A stretch of DNA of 64,000 bases. It comes from an uncultured Sphingomonadales bacterium. GTDB lineage: Bacteria > Pseudomonadota > Alphaproteobacteria > Sphingomonadales > Sphingomonadaceae. The number at the start of each line of letters is the position of its first letter. The first letter of the stretch is position 1. A model generated the notes under the pieces. It did no database searches, was not told the DNA's origin, and saw nothing but the letters and a program-made list of their open reading frames with translations. The stretch lies in the NCBI GenBank assembly GCA_903821605.1, contig CAIJLZ010000004.1, positions 1 to 64,000 on the forward strand. Reading direction: 5' to 3'. Positions 10,483-20,031 of this stretch are shown here, piece after piece. The position numbers were made by a program, and so were the translations under genes.

Positions 10483-10623
10483 GAAAGGCGATCAGCGGCG
10501 ATAGGCCGGATCGACCATCGGCACGCAAGATCGGTTGCAGACAGGGGCCACCACAGTGCAATGTCCCCGACCTAGGCTCCCCAACCCCACAACTCACGCC
10601 GAACTCGTCACCGGAGATCATCC

Positions 10624-11427
10624 ATGAACAGCGAACCGCACCCCCTTGATGTTGTCGCTCCGGCACGGATCGCGCAATTGGTGGAGGAGGTGGCGATCCG
10701 CAAGGTGGGGCTCGGGTTCATGCAGACCTTGACCCTCGGGATCTTGGCTGGTGCCTTTATCGCGTTCGGCGCGATGTTTTCCACAATGGTGATCACGGGC
10801 AGTGAACTCGGTTTTGGTCCGACCCGCCTATTGGGTGGGGTGGCCTTTTCACTCGGGCTGATCTTGGTGATCATCGGTGGTGCCGAACTTTTCACCGGCA
10901 ACAGCCTGATCGTCATGGCCTGGGCCAGCCGCCGCATCACCTTGATCGCCTTGCTACGCAACTGGGGCATCGTCTATCTCGGCAATCTGATAGGGGCGGT
11001 TGCGACCGCGCTGCTCGTCCATCTGTCGGGCATTTTATCGATGGGCGATGGGTCTGTCGGCGTCACCGCCGCCGCGATCAGCGCCGCCAAACTGGCGCTG
11101 GACCCCGGCCAAGCCTTTGTTCGCGGCATGTTGTGCAATATTCTGGTGTGCCTCGCGGTCTGGATGTGCTTTGCGGCCCACAACATATCGGGCAAGGTGC
11201 TCGTCATCCTGTTTCCGATCACGGCCTTTGTGGCGCTCGGCTTTGAACATTCGGTCGCCAACATGTATCTGATCCCCGTGGGCATGCTGCATGTCGGCCA
11301 TATCGAACTCGGGGCATTCGTCTCCAGCCTGCTGATCGTCAGCGCCGGAAATATTGTCGGCGGTGGCCTGCTTGTCGCGCTCGTCTACTGGCTGGTTTAT
11401 ATCCGCTCGCCGCAGACCGGCAATTAA
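10624..11427 (+). CDS. Formate/nitrite transporter (FNT) family protein
   Basis: FNT-like sequence: GAELFTGNSLIVMAWASRRI...RNWGIVYLGNLIGA...AFVRGMLCNILVCLAVWMCFAAHNISGK. Confidence 0.9.
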   Translation: MNSEPHPLDVVAPARIAQLVEEVAIRKVGLGFMQTLTLGILAGAFIAFGAMFSTMVITGSELGFGPTRLLGGVAFSLGLILVIIGGAELFTGNSLIVMAWASRRITLIALLRNWGIVYLGNLIGAVATALLVHLSGILSMGDGSVGVTAAAISAAKLALDPGQAFVRGMLCNILVCLAVWMCFAAHNISGKVLVILFPITAFVALGFEHSVANMYLIPVGMLHVGHIELGAFVSSLLIVSAGNIVGGGLLVALVYWLVYIRSPQTGN

Positions 11428-11462
11428 GATCACAGCCGATGCAGCGCGGCGCGCGTCATCGC

Positions 11463-11804
11463 TTAGCGTTGCTTCTTGACCATCGGTGCGGTGAAATCGG
11501 GGTCTTTGTTCGCCACCCAATCAACAAATTTGCGGATTGTCGGGGTCGCCAACAGGCCCTCGACATCCATGCCATGGCGTTGCAATTCCGAATTGGTAAA
11601 GTTCGAGATCAGCGTCTGCTGGCAAATCGGGTGCATCGGCACCACATCGCGCCCACCCCGGCTTTTGGGCACGGGATGGTGCCAGACAATGGTCTTGCCC
11701 GTCGGCCGACCACATAGCCAGCACGGCACCACAGCCGCCGGCGCATCCTCCTCCTCGCGCTGCAGATCGCCATAGGGGTCGTGTTTTGAACGTTTGCGCG
11801 CCAT
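11463..11804 (-). CDS. HNH endonuclease-like protein
   Basis: CWLCGRPTG...IVWHHPVPKSRGGRDVVPMHPICQQTL resembles the HNH/zinc-knuckle motif. Confidence 0.65.
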   Translation of the reverse strand: MARKRSKHDPYGDLQREEEDAPAAVVPCWLCGRPTGKTIVWHHPVPKSRGGRDVVPMHPICQQTLISNFTNSELQRHGMDVEGLLATPTIRKFVDWVANKDPDFTAPMVKKQR

Positions 11805-11855
11805 GGTTTTCCCTGAATTGCCTTTGCTTGCGCTACACCACCGATAGAGGCGCGG

Positions 11856-12293
11856 CTAGGCCATTTCCCGCGAGACCAAGATGCCCGGCTCCGTGCCGCG
11901 CAAATAGGCACCGGGCGGATGGCTCGACCAAAGTAACCAGTCACATGGCAATGTCGCAGACCCGAAAATGGCGACGCAAACGTCAATCCATATCGATGGG
12001 CTGCCGTCGGCATTTTCCGCATGAGTCGTTAAGCCGTGGTCTCGCCAGAAGGCCAACCGCTTTTCCAGTTCGTTGGGCGACGCAGCGCCCTCACGGTAGA
12101 GATTGCCATCATGCCATGCCTTTGACCCAATCGAATCTGCCGCATGTTGCAAGAAACCAGCCCAACCGCCCGGATACTTACGCTCGATTATGCGAACAGG
12201 GACAAATATATCGATGAACTCGGATGCGACAACCATATAACGACGCCCCCTCTCCACATCCCTCCCGGACACGGGAAGATGGTGCAAAGACAT
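11856..12293 (-). CDS. Hypothetical protein
   Basis: 145-aa ORF, alternative start at 12236 (MVVASEFIDIFVPVRIIERKYPGGWAGFLQHA); no confident domain. Confidence 0.5.
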   Translation of the reverse strand: MSLHHLPVSGRDVERGRRYMVVASEFIDIFVPVRIIERKYPGGWAGFLQHAADSIGSKAWHDGNLYREGAASPNELEKRLAFWRDHGLTTHAENADGSPSIWIDVCVAIFGSATLPCDWLLWSSHPPGAYLRGTEPGILVSREMA

Positions 12294-12485
12294 TCAAAAA
12301 ATTCTTTGACAAAATCGTACTTAATTCAAAATTCTAGCTATTCTTATATATTTTAAAATAAATTACATCAAACCATATTTTGATTTTTGTCGGAATAACA
12401 TCGCATTTTTATTTTATGTCTGCCTATATGTCCCCAACTGGCACTCTCCCATGTCTTTAGAGTGGGGAGACAGGGGTTGCAGTTT

Positions 12486-13466
12486 ATGCGTTACGCACGT
12501 GCCGAAAGATTGATCCAGCTCGCGCTCGAAATGCAGGCCGCGCGCACCGGGCTGACGATCAGCGATATCATGGAAAAATTTACCGTCAGCCGACGCACCG
12601 CCATCCGTATGCGGGACGCGGTCATTCGCGCTTTTCCGCAGGCGGACGAAGTGCCATCCGACGACCGGACCAAACGCTGGCGGCTGACCGGTGGCAATGG
12701 TCAATGGCTGGCCGGCGTCACGGCAGACGACCTTTCGGCCGTCGAAACCGCGATTCAGGTGCTCGAACGGGATAATCTCCAAATTCAAGCCGGAAGCTTG
12801 CGCACCATCAGCGCGAAATTGCGCAGTCAGTTGCAGGATAATGCGCTTCGCCGGATCGACCCAGATCTGGAAGCACTACTGGAGGCGGAGGGCATCGCCC
12901 ATCGCCCCGGCCCGCGCCCCCTGATCCCGGCGGGCGTATTCGAAACCTTGCGCCAGGCGATCAAATCATGTCGCAAGGTATCATTCGCCTATGAATCGCG
13001 CTCGGGCAACGGCGCGGCGCGGCGCACGGTTTGCCCGCTCGGCCTACTCTACGGGCACCGTCATTATCTTGTTGGCGATCAGGAGGATGGCAAGGGCATT
13101 CGACATTTTAGCCTGCCTGCCATATCGGAACTCCAGATCGAAGCCGACGGATTCTCGCGCGAGCCGGGGGTCAATCTCCGTGACATCGTCGGCCAATGTT
13201 TCGGTGTGTATCATGAGGCCCCGGTCGAAGTGATCTGGCGTTTCAGCCCGACCGCCGCGCCGCTTGCGCGCCAATTCATCTTCCACCCGTCGCAATCGTC
13301 GCAGAGCGAGCCAGATGGTAGCCTGCTCGTCCGCTTCCACGCCGGGGGATTGCTGGAAATGGCTTGGCACCTGATGAGCTGGGGCACGGAGGTCGAAGTT
13401 GTCGCACCTGCCGAATTACATCGGATGCTTCCCGTCGAGCGGCCAACTTGGCCTGCGCTACCCTAA
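12486..13466 (+). CDS. HTH plus WYL-domain transcriptional regulator
   Basis: N-terminal HTH (TISDIMEKFTVSRRTAIRMRDAV), WYL-like middle (YESRSGNGAARRTVCPLGLLYGHRHYLVGDQ). Confidence 0.85.
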   Translation: MRYARAERLIQLALEMQAARTGLTISDIMEKFTVSRRTAIRMRDAVIRAFPQADEVPSDDRTKRWRLTGGNGQWLAGVTADDLSAVETAIQVLERDNLQIQAGSLRTISAKLRSQLQDNALRRIDPDLEALLEAEGIAHRPGPRPLIPAGVFETLRQAIKSCRKVSFAYESRSGNGAARRTVCPLGLLYGHRHYLVGDQEDGKGIRHFSLPAISELQIEADGFSREPGVNLRDIVGQCFGVYHEAPVEVIWRFSPTAAPLARQFIFHPSQSSQSEPDGSLLVRFHAGGLLEMAWHLMSWGTEVEVVAPAELHRMLPVERPTWPALP

Positions 13467-13962
13467 GCGCGCGCGCCCAACCCGCATCATGAGGCGCGCT
13501 ACAACTGGCACCGACCCATGGACTTAATCACGGCATGGCGTCGCCGACAGCGAGTGAAACACAGTGCTTCCAACGTGTAAGCCATGAGCGCATGGCAGGG
13601 GCCATTCGTCTGACTGGATCAGAAATCGCAAAGTCCGCACTTTAATTTAGTGCCTCACCCAGCGAAGCTGAACATTACAAAATTCGCGGCCATAGCCTGC
13701 ACACTGCCGATCATCGTTGCACTGCTGCATCACGGCTGGCGCCTGCGACGAAACTAAATCGCTTCAACCCAGCCATCACCGCGAAGAGATCGACCCTGCC
13801 CCTTGTGCAAGTCAGCCAAAGGCGATGTTTGGGGGATTGGGGAGCGGTCTGGAATGTCCGGTTTTATGCAGCGATTGGCTTCATCTACCTGTTTGCGCAT
13901 GATCCCCACTGAAAGAATAGCCAAATTTCACCGTAAAAATGCTATCTGGTCTGAATTCACAT

Positions 13963-14613
13963 GCCATGATCAACGATACCGCACCCATCCTCTATAGCTT
14001 CCGGCGCTGTCCCTATGCGATGCGCGCGCGGCTTGCGTTGGCGATCAGCGAGACCCCATGCGAACTGCGAGAGGTAAAACTCTCGCACAAGCCCGAAGCC
14101 ATGTTAGCCGCATCACCCAAGGGCACCGTGCCGGTTCTCGTCCTCCCAAGCGGAAGGGTCATTGACCAGAGCATCGACATTATGCGCTGGGCACTTGCGC
14201 AGCACGATCCAGAAAATTGGCTGGATCGGGACGATCGGGAGTTGCTTCATGCCAACGATAGCGCGTTCAAGCATCATCTCGACCGGTACAAATATCCTGA
14301 ACGCTTTGGCTCTGACCCCGATCAGCATCAAAACGAAGCCCTCATTTTCCTGCATGAACTTGACGCGCGCATTGCTCGTGCCGGTCAATTATGCGGACCG
14401 AAACGGGGATTGACTGACCTTGCGATGGCCCCCTTCGTTCGACAGTTTGCGGCTGTGGATCGTGAATGGTTCGACGAGCAACCGCTGCCCCATCTTAAGT
14501 TGTGGCTAGAGCACCATCTCGCTTCGGACCTGTTTGCTACGATCATGGTCCGGCATGCACCTTGGACGCCTGGCGATCCGCCCATCCGATTTCCAACCTC
14601 TCACACAGCTTGA
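13963..14613 (+). CDS. Glutathione S-transferase family protein
   Basis: MINDTAPILYSFRRCPYAMRARLALAISETPCELREVKLSHKPEAMLAASPKGTVPVLVLPSGRVIDQSIDI. Confidence 0.85.
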   Translation, partial: AMINDTAPILYSFRRCPYAMRARLALAISETPCELREVKLSHKPEAMLAASPKGTVPVLVLPSGRVIDQSIDIMRWALAQHDPENWLDRDDRELLHANDSAFKHHLDRYKYPERFGSDPDQHQNEALIFLHELDARIARAGQLCGPKRGLTDLAMAPFVRQFAAVDREWFDEQPLPHLKLWLEHHLASDLFATIMVRHAPWTPGDPPIRFPTSHTA

Positions 14614-14743
14614 TATCTTAGAGTTCTCCGCCCGATTGCGAATCCGTCGCTGCAGCATGCGCCGCCGCATCATGGGGCAACCGCCAGAAACTTCGGGATA
14701 GGCTCCCATGCCGCACGTCTTTGATCGAATGTGATGAAATATT

Positions 14744-14817
14744 TGGAGGCCCGAGCCGGAATCGAACCGGCGTGCACGGATTTGCAGTCCGCTACGTCAC
14801 CACTCCGCCATCGGGCC
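14744..14817 (-). tRNA. tRNA-Cys (anticodon GCA), CCA encoded
   Basis: Reverse complement GGCCCGA...GACTGCAAATC...GGTTCGATTCCGGCTCGGGCCTCCA; 7-bp acceptor stem, U73 discriminator. Confidence 0.95.
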
Positions 14818-14908
14818 TCGCGCATGCAGCATGGCATGGTGTGCCCGCCCAATGCGGGAACAGGCGACCGATGTCAACGGTGGAAGCGGGGGATCGGGCG
14901 AATCTGCT

Positions 14909-16048
14909 TCAACCTTGTGGCCGCCCATGTTCGTCGAACCGGCGCGCCGGGGGCACGGTGACGGCGGGCGGGGGCGTGCCATCCGCCAGCATCGCATCAA
15001 GCCGGAAGACAAAGGCGAGAACCGTCGCCACCGCCAGAAACAGATCCTCCGCCACCATCTGCCCCGCCCGCGAGGTGAAATAAATGGCGCGGGCCAATTG
15101 CGGATAGTCCAGCGTCGGGACGCGATGGGCCGCCGCGAGTTCGCGAATCGCCAGCGCGACCTCACCCCGCCCCCGCGCCACCACCACCGGGGCCGCATCC
15201 TGACCGGGACGATAACGCAGCGCCACCGCGAAATGGGTCGGGTTGGTCAAGATCACCGCTGCCTCGGTCACCGCCTTGCGCGCCGAGCCGGAAAGCAAGG
15301 CGTGCCGCCGCTGGCGCTGCGCCTGTTTCAGTTCGGGCGCGCCTTCGGACTGGCGCATTTCTTCCTTCACCTGCTGGCGCGTCATGCGCAGCCGGGCCTG
15401 TCGCCGGACATATTGGATCGGGACATCAAGCCCGGCAATCAACGCCATGCCCAGCACCAGCGCCATCACCGCGCGCACCATGATTTCGCCCATCAAGCGA
15501 GTGGCCGCGGGCAAATCCTGTTGTGCCAGCGCGGGAAAATGGCGCAGCTCGCCCGCCACCAGCCACCAGCCGATGCCGCCGAGCAGCGCGACCTTGGCCA
15601 GCGCCTTGCCCAATTCGGCAAGCCCGTTCAGGCTGAAGATACGGCCCAGCCCGCGCAACGGATCAAGCCGACCCGGCTTGAAACCAAGCGCACCGGGCCG
15701 GAAACCGGCGGACCCCAGCACCGCCGGACCCGCCAGCGCCGCCACCAACGCCAGCCCGAATAAACCCGCAAGCGGCAGCGCCAAGGGCAGCACCATCTGG
15801 CCCAGTCGCGACATCGGATCAAACTGCGCCAGATCGCCGGGATCAAGCTGTAACCCCTGACCCAATAATTGCGTGCAGGCGCGGACAAAAGCTGGCCCCC
15901 CTATCGCCAGCCAACCAGCCCCCGCCGCCATCACCAGCGCCACCGCCAGTTCGCGTGACTGCAACACATCGCCATCGCGCGCGGCATCAGCCTTGCGCTT
16001 GGCGGTCGGGGCTTCGCTCTGCTGGTCCTTATCGGGGGTGTCGGCCAT
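14909..16048 (-). CDS. flhB: Flagellar export protein FlhB
   Basis: Begins MADTPDKDQQSEAPTAKRKADAARDGDVLQSRELAVA; NPTH autocleavage motif (ILTNPTHFAVALRY). Confidence 0.96.
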   Translation of the reverse strand: MADTPDKDQQSEAPTAKRKADAARDGDVLQSRELAVALVMAAGAGWLAIGGPAFVRACTQLLGQGLQLDPGDLAQFDPMSRLGQMVLPLALPLAGLFGLALVAALAGPAVLGSAGFRPGALGFKPGRLDPLRGLGRIFSLNGLAELGKALAKVALLGGIGWWLVAGELRHFPALAQQDLPAATRLMGEIMVRAVMALVLGMALIAGLDVPIQYVRRQARLRMTRQQVKEEMRQSEGAPELKQAQRQRRHALLSGSARKAVTEAAVILTNPTHFAVALRYRPGQDAAPVVVARGRGEVALAIRELAAAHRVPTLDYPQLARAIYFTSRAGQMVAEDLFLAVATVLAFVFRLDAMLADGTPPPAVTVPPARRFDEHGRPQG

Positions 16049-16051
16049 GGT

Positions 16052-16837
16052 TCAACCTGCCCCCAGTAAGGCCGCCTGATCGAGCGCACGGCCAAGCGCC
16101 GGCGAAATGCCTTCGGCCATCACCGGCAAGGCCAGCGCCAACAACACCATGCCCGCCAACAGCGCTGCCGGCATGCCCACCGCAAACAAATTGAGCGTGG
16201 GGGCAGAGCGGCCGATCATGCCCATGATGAGCTGCACCAAGACCAGCGCAAAACCGACCGGCAGCGCGATCGACAAGCCGGCGGAAAAAACCAGCCCGCC
16301 AAAGCGCACCAGCGCATGCAACGCCGCCCACGAAGGCCAAGCCCCGCCCGGCGGCATGGCGGCATAGCTTTCCACCACCAGCCGGAAGAAATGGAGATGG
16401 CCATCGCTCGCGAAGAATAAAAAGGTCGCCAGCACCGACAGCAATTGCCCGAAAGCCGGGCTGGCATGGCCCCCCGCCGGGTCGTTCATCGTCGCAAAGC
16501 CAAGGCCCATCGCATTGCTCACCACCTCGCCCGCCACCAGCGCAGCGGCAAAGCCGATCTGCAACGCAAAGCCCATCGCCAGGCCGCACAACAACTCGCC
16601 CGCGATGAACAACAGGCCGGCGAATGACACCACCCCTTCAGGCGGCGGCGCGACGCCCGCCAGTGCCATGCCCGGCAACCCGATGGCGGTGGCGATCACA
16701 AGGCGCAACTGTACCGGCACGGCGGGCATGCTGAACACCGGGGCCGCCAACAACGCCGCGCCGGGCCGGAGCAGGGCCAGCATCAGCGCCAGCAAGCTCG
16801 GTTCAAGCGCGGCGAACCCGGCGGGGATCATCGCCAC
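16052..16837 (-). CDS. fliR: Flagellar biosynthetic protein FliR
   Basis: Polytopic ORF with FliR-type sequence and position between flhB and fliQ. Confidence 0.93.
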   Translation of the reverse strand: MAMIPAGFAALEPSLLALMLALLRPGAALLAAPVFSMPAVPVQLRLVIATAIGLPGMALAGVAPPPEGVVSFAGLLFIAGELLCGLAMGFALQIGFAAALVAGEVVSNAMGLGFATMNDPAGGHASPAFGQLLSVLATFLFFASDGHLHFFRLVVESYAAMPPGGAWPSWAALHALVRFGGLVFSAGLSIALPVGFALVLVQLIMGMIGRSAPTLNLFAVGMPAALLAGMVLLALALPVMAEGISPALGRALDQAALLGAG

Positions 16838-16841
16838 CCTC

Positions 16842-17111
16842 TCATCGCGCCATATCGGGGATGCGGCTAAACATTTCGCGGGTGAAATCGATCAGCAGCG
16901 CCATCATGCTGCCGCCAAAAATCGCGAGGCACAGCGCCACGATGATCAGCTTGGGGATGAAGCTCAACGTCGTCTCATTGATCGAGGTCGCCGCCTGCAA
17001 CATGCCCAACACAACCCCCGCGACCAGTGCCGGGATCAGCACCGGCACCGCGACCAGCGCCAAGACCCAGAGCGCATGCTGGGCAAGGCCGATGAAATAG
17101 CTCGCGTCCAT
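16842..17111 (-). CDS. fliQ: Flagellar biosynthetic protein FliQ
   Basis: 89 aa, two TM segments, QAATSINETTLSFIPKLIIV. Confidence 0.95.
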   Translation of the reverse strand: MDASYFIGLAQHALWVLALVAVPVLIPALVAGVVLGMLQAATSINETTLSFIPKLIIVALCLAIFGGSMMALLIDFTREMFSRIPDMAR

Positions 17112-17112
17112 C

Positions 17113-17901
17113 TCAACTCACCTGAAACGAGCCAGCGAGCGAGCCCATGGTCAGCGCCCAGCCATCAACCAGCACGAACAACAGCAGCTTGAACGGCATC
17201 GAGATGATCGTCGGCGACAACATCATCATCCCGAGCGACATCAACGCCGAGGCCACAACAAGGTCGATCACAAGAAACGGCAAGAAGATCAGAAAGCCGA
17301 TCTGGAACGCGGTCTTTAATTCACTGGTGACAAAAGCGGGAACAAGCACCGAAAACGGCACATCCTTGGCGTTGGCAAACGGCTTGGCATGGCTGATATT
17401 GGCGAACAAGGCGAGGTCGGTCCGGCGCGTTTGGGCCAGCATGAAGCCATGCAATTCGTGCCCCCCGAGCGCCACCGCCTGTTCGATCCCGACCTGTCCG
17501 GCCTGATAGGGGCCGATCGCCTGTGCGTTGATCCGGCCGATCACCGGCTGCATCACAAACATCGACAGAAACAGCGACAACCCGACCAGCACCTGATTGG
17601 GCGGCGTCTGTTGCAGCCCCAGCGCCTGACGCAAAATCGACAAGACGATCAGGATACGCGTGAAGCTGGTCATCATCAGCACCAGCGACGGCAAGATCGT
17701 CAACAGCCCCATCAGCAGCAGCAACTGCAACGACAGGTTCAACGGCTTGCCATCCCCCGAAAGCGCGGCAAGCGCCTTGCCCAGCGTCGGTTCGGGCGCG
17801 GCGGGGAGGGCGACCGGCGCGGCGATCTGGGCCAGCGCCGGGCTGGCCAGCAACAGAGCCGCCGCCATGGCCGCGACCAGCAACACGATACGCCTAGTCA
17901 T
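17113..17901 (-). CDS. fliP: Flagellar biosynthetic protein FliP
   Basis: MMTSFTRILIVLSILRQALGLQQTPPNQVLVGLSLFLSMFVM; PFKLLLFVLVDGW. Confidence 0.97.
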   Translation of the reverse strand: MTRRIVLLVAAMAAALLLASPALAQIAAPVALPAAPEPTLGKALAALSGDGKPLNLSLQLLLLMGLLTILPSLVLMMTSFTRILIVLSILRQALGLQQTPPNQVLVGLSLFLSMFVMQPVIGRINAQAIGPYQAGQVGIEQAVALGGHELHGFMLAQTRRTDLALFANISHAKPFANAKDVPFSVLVPAFVTSELKTAFQIGFLIFLPFLVIDLVVASALMSLGMMMLSPTIISMPFKLLLFVLVDGWALTMGSLAGSFQVS

Positions 17902-18166
17902 GAAAATCGCCCAATGGCTGTTCCGCCAGCAAGGTCACCTGCCCACGCCCGACCGCGACCAGCAATTCGCGACCGCGAAAATCAATCACCGCAAGCCGGG
18001 TCTGCGGCCCCATCGGCAGCACCCCGATCAGGCGCGCCGGGCGGTCATCCTGCCCGCCGGCTGGCAACCCGATCTGCACCCGCCGCCACAGCCAGAGCGA
18101 CCCCCAAGCAAGACCGCCGACCAATGGCAACAGGAACAACAGGCGCAACAGATAATCGAGCATCAT
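17894..18166 (-). CDS. fliO: FliO-like flagellar biosynthesis protein
   Basis: 90 aa, one N-terminal TM helix, FliO-type soluble domain, syntenic between fliN and fliP. Confidence 0.8.
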   Translation of the reverse strand: MMLDYLLRLLFLLPLVGGLAWGSLWLWRRVQIGLPAGGQDDRPARLIGVLPMGPQTRLAVIDFRGRELLVAVGRGQVTLLAEQPLGDFHD

Positions 18167-18492
18167 GCGCGGCGCTCCATGCCAAGCATGCGGCGATCGG
18201 GATTGACGACATCGATCACCCGAATGCCATAACGCCCATTGGTCTCGACCACCTCGCCCCGTGCGATCAGCGTGCCATTGGCAAAGATATCGAGCAACGC
18301 CTCGGCCTCGCGGTCGAGTTGCAGCACGCTGCCCTCGGTCAGCGCCAATAGCTCGACCAGTCGGATCGAGGCTGAACCAACCTCGACCGACAAGCGCATC
18401 GATACCCCGGCCAGCAATTCGAGATTATGGTCGGGGACCGGGATCGCAGCGGCCATGGCGGCAGCACTAGGGGCTTCACGCATATCACTCAT
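18163..18492 (-). CDS. fliN: Flagellar motor switch protein FliN
   Basis: SpoA-type domain: LELLAGVSMRLSVEVGSASIRLVELLALTEGSVLQLDREAEALLDIFANGTLIARGEVVETNGRYGIRVIDV. Confidence 0.95.
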   Translation of the reverse strand: MSDMREAPSAAAMAAAIPVPDHNLELLAGVSMRLSVEVGSASIRLVELLALTEGSVLQLDREAEALLDIFANGTLIARGEVVETNGRYGIRVIDVVNPDRRMLGMERRA

Positions 18493-19405
18493 GGGGAAAA
18501 TTTCCTGATTGTTCGGGTGGAAGAAGATGCGGTTCGATCCGGCTGATCCGGATCGCCGCGCGGCCATCGGCCTCGCCCAACGTGCCATGGGCAAACAGCC
18601 GCCCCGCGACGGTGAGCGGGATGTGTTGCGGCAGGCTGATCGGGATCACGTCGCCCGGCCGCAGCGCCAGCAAGCGGGCAATCGGCATTTCGGGGCGGAC
18701 GAACACGCTGCGCACCGGCAGGCAGACCTGCATCAAGGCGGCGATCATACGATCACGCGCGTCCGGGTCGATACCGCCGGGTTCGGGATCACCCGGCACC
18801 ACCGCCAGCGCCGGGAAAGTCGACAGTTGCGACACCGCGAACAGGATCTCGATCGCATGGCTGCCGAGCGTCGGATGCGCCAGTTCGAACGGCTGGACCC
18901 GCACCGGTTCATCGGCGCGGAAGACCGTCAATCGACCCGGGTGGGCTTCGACCGTCGCGCCGTCCATGCCGATTTCGGCAATCGGGCGCCACGCCGCGGC
19001 GAAGACGCGTCCTGCTTCTTGGCTGATGCGTTCGGCCAGTCGGCGTTCGGCGGCGGTCAGTTGCGCCCGCGCCGCATGGGCCGACCCATCGCCGCCGTAA
19101 AACAGATCGACCAGCCCGATCACCAGCGTCACCGGCATCAAGACAATCGCGGCCAAGCGGCTATGGCCAAGTCGGCAATGCAGCGCCACCTGACCGGCAG
19201 GCAGGCCCGCCCGCCATTGTTCGAAACGCTGCTGACGGCGTTCGAGCGGTAGCAATGCCAATGGCGCGCCGACAAGCGACGACCATTGGTTGCGCAGCCC
19301 TTGGCCGATCCGTTCGACCACCGGCTCCAACCCCGGAAAGGTCGCCGGCTGGCCGGTGTCACGCACCAGCGAGAACGGCTTGGAAGAGAGCGACGCCGCC
19401 GTCAT
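18485..19405 (-). CDS. fliM: Flagellar motor switch protein FliM
   Basis: FliM-type middle and SpoA-like C-terminal region; position upstream of fliN. Confidence 0.9.
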   Translation of the reverse strand: MTAASLSSKPFSLVRDTGQPATFPGLEPVVERIGQGLRNQWSSLVGAPLALLPLERRQQRFEQWRAGLPAGQVALHCRLGHSRLAAIVLMPVTLVIGLVDLFYGGDGSAHAARAQLTAAERRLAERISQEAGRVFAAAWRPIAEIGMDGATVEAHPGRLTVFRADEPVRVQPFELAHPTLGSHAIEILFAVSQLSTFPALAVVPGDPEPGGIDPDARDRMIAALMQVCLPVRSVFVRPEMPIARLLALRPGDVIPISLPQHIPLTVAGRLFAHGTLGEADGRAAIRISRIEPHLLPPEQSGNFPHE

Positions 19406-20007
19406 TGCACCACGAAGCTCGTGAAATAGACATTGTCGATGCCGCCAAAACCTTCCTTGTCACGCAGCACCCGGTTGATCGCATCGGTCAACTGACGCTG
19501 GAGCCGCTGCTTGCCGAGCGATGTGCCCAGCGTCGCCGAGTCCTGTTCAGACAGCACCATCAACACGGCAGAACGGATCGGCACGATCTGGCGCTCGACA
19601 TTGGCAATCGCCCGCCGGTCGAAATAAGTGGCAAGGCTCAGACCGACCTGAACAAAGCCACTGCCGTCCGCGAGATTGGCGGTGAAATTCTGCTCGATCT
19701 CGTGATAGGTCACCTCATAACGCGCCGCATCGCGCGGCGAGGCATCGGTGCGAGTCAAGATCGTGCCGTCCTTGAGCGCCGCTTCACTACCTTCGGCCGG
19801 GCCGACCGTTGGTTCATCGGCCCGCTCCACCAGCCGGGGCCGGTTCGGGTTGGCGGCAATGGGGTCGATCGGCGTACGCTGGCCACTGGTATAAAGCGCG
19901 ATCAGCGCGCCGATCAGCGCCAGCAGCAAACCGCCCCCCGCCATTAGCCACCACCGTTTCAGCCGACCCGGGCTGACCCGCGCATTGTCGTTGGTCTTCC
20001 TGCTCAT
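19402..20007 (-). CDS. fliL: Flagellar basal-body protein FliL
   Basis: Single N-terminal TM, C-terminal LQRQLTDAINRVLRDKEGFGGIDNVYFTSFVVQ. Confidence 0.9.
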   Translation of the reverse strand: MSRKTNDNARVSPGRLKRWWLMAGGGLLLALIGALIALYTSGQRTPIDPIAANPNRPRLVERADEPTVGPAEGSEAALKDGTILTRTDASPRDAARYEVTYHEIEQNFTANLADGSGFVQVGLSLATYFDRRAIANVERQIVPIRSAVLMVLSEQDSATLGTSLGKQRLQRQLTDAINRVLRDKEGFGGIDNVYFTSFVVQ

Positions 20008-20031
20008 CCCGCTTCATTCCTCGATTGCTCG

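Noticed and set aside
12486-13466. WYL regulator as part of an intact phage-defence system
   Set aside because: No nuclease, cyclase, BREX, CBASS or toxin effector is recognisable next to it; only a weak HNH-like ORF nearby.
13467-13962. Possible degraded gene in the 490-bp gap after the WYL regulator
   Set aside because: No frame gave a recognisable protein fragment by eye; left as unexplained intergenic DNA.
14744-14817. tRNA-Cys as an integration (att) site for a mobile element
   Set aside because: No integrase and no repeated tRNA 3' end noticed nearby; the downstream neighbour is core flhB.
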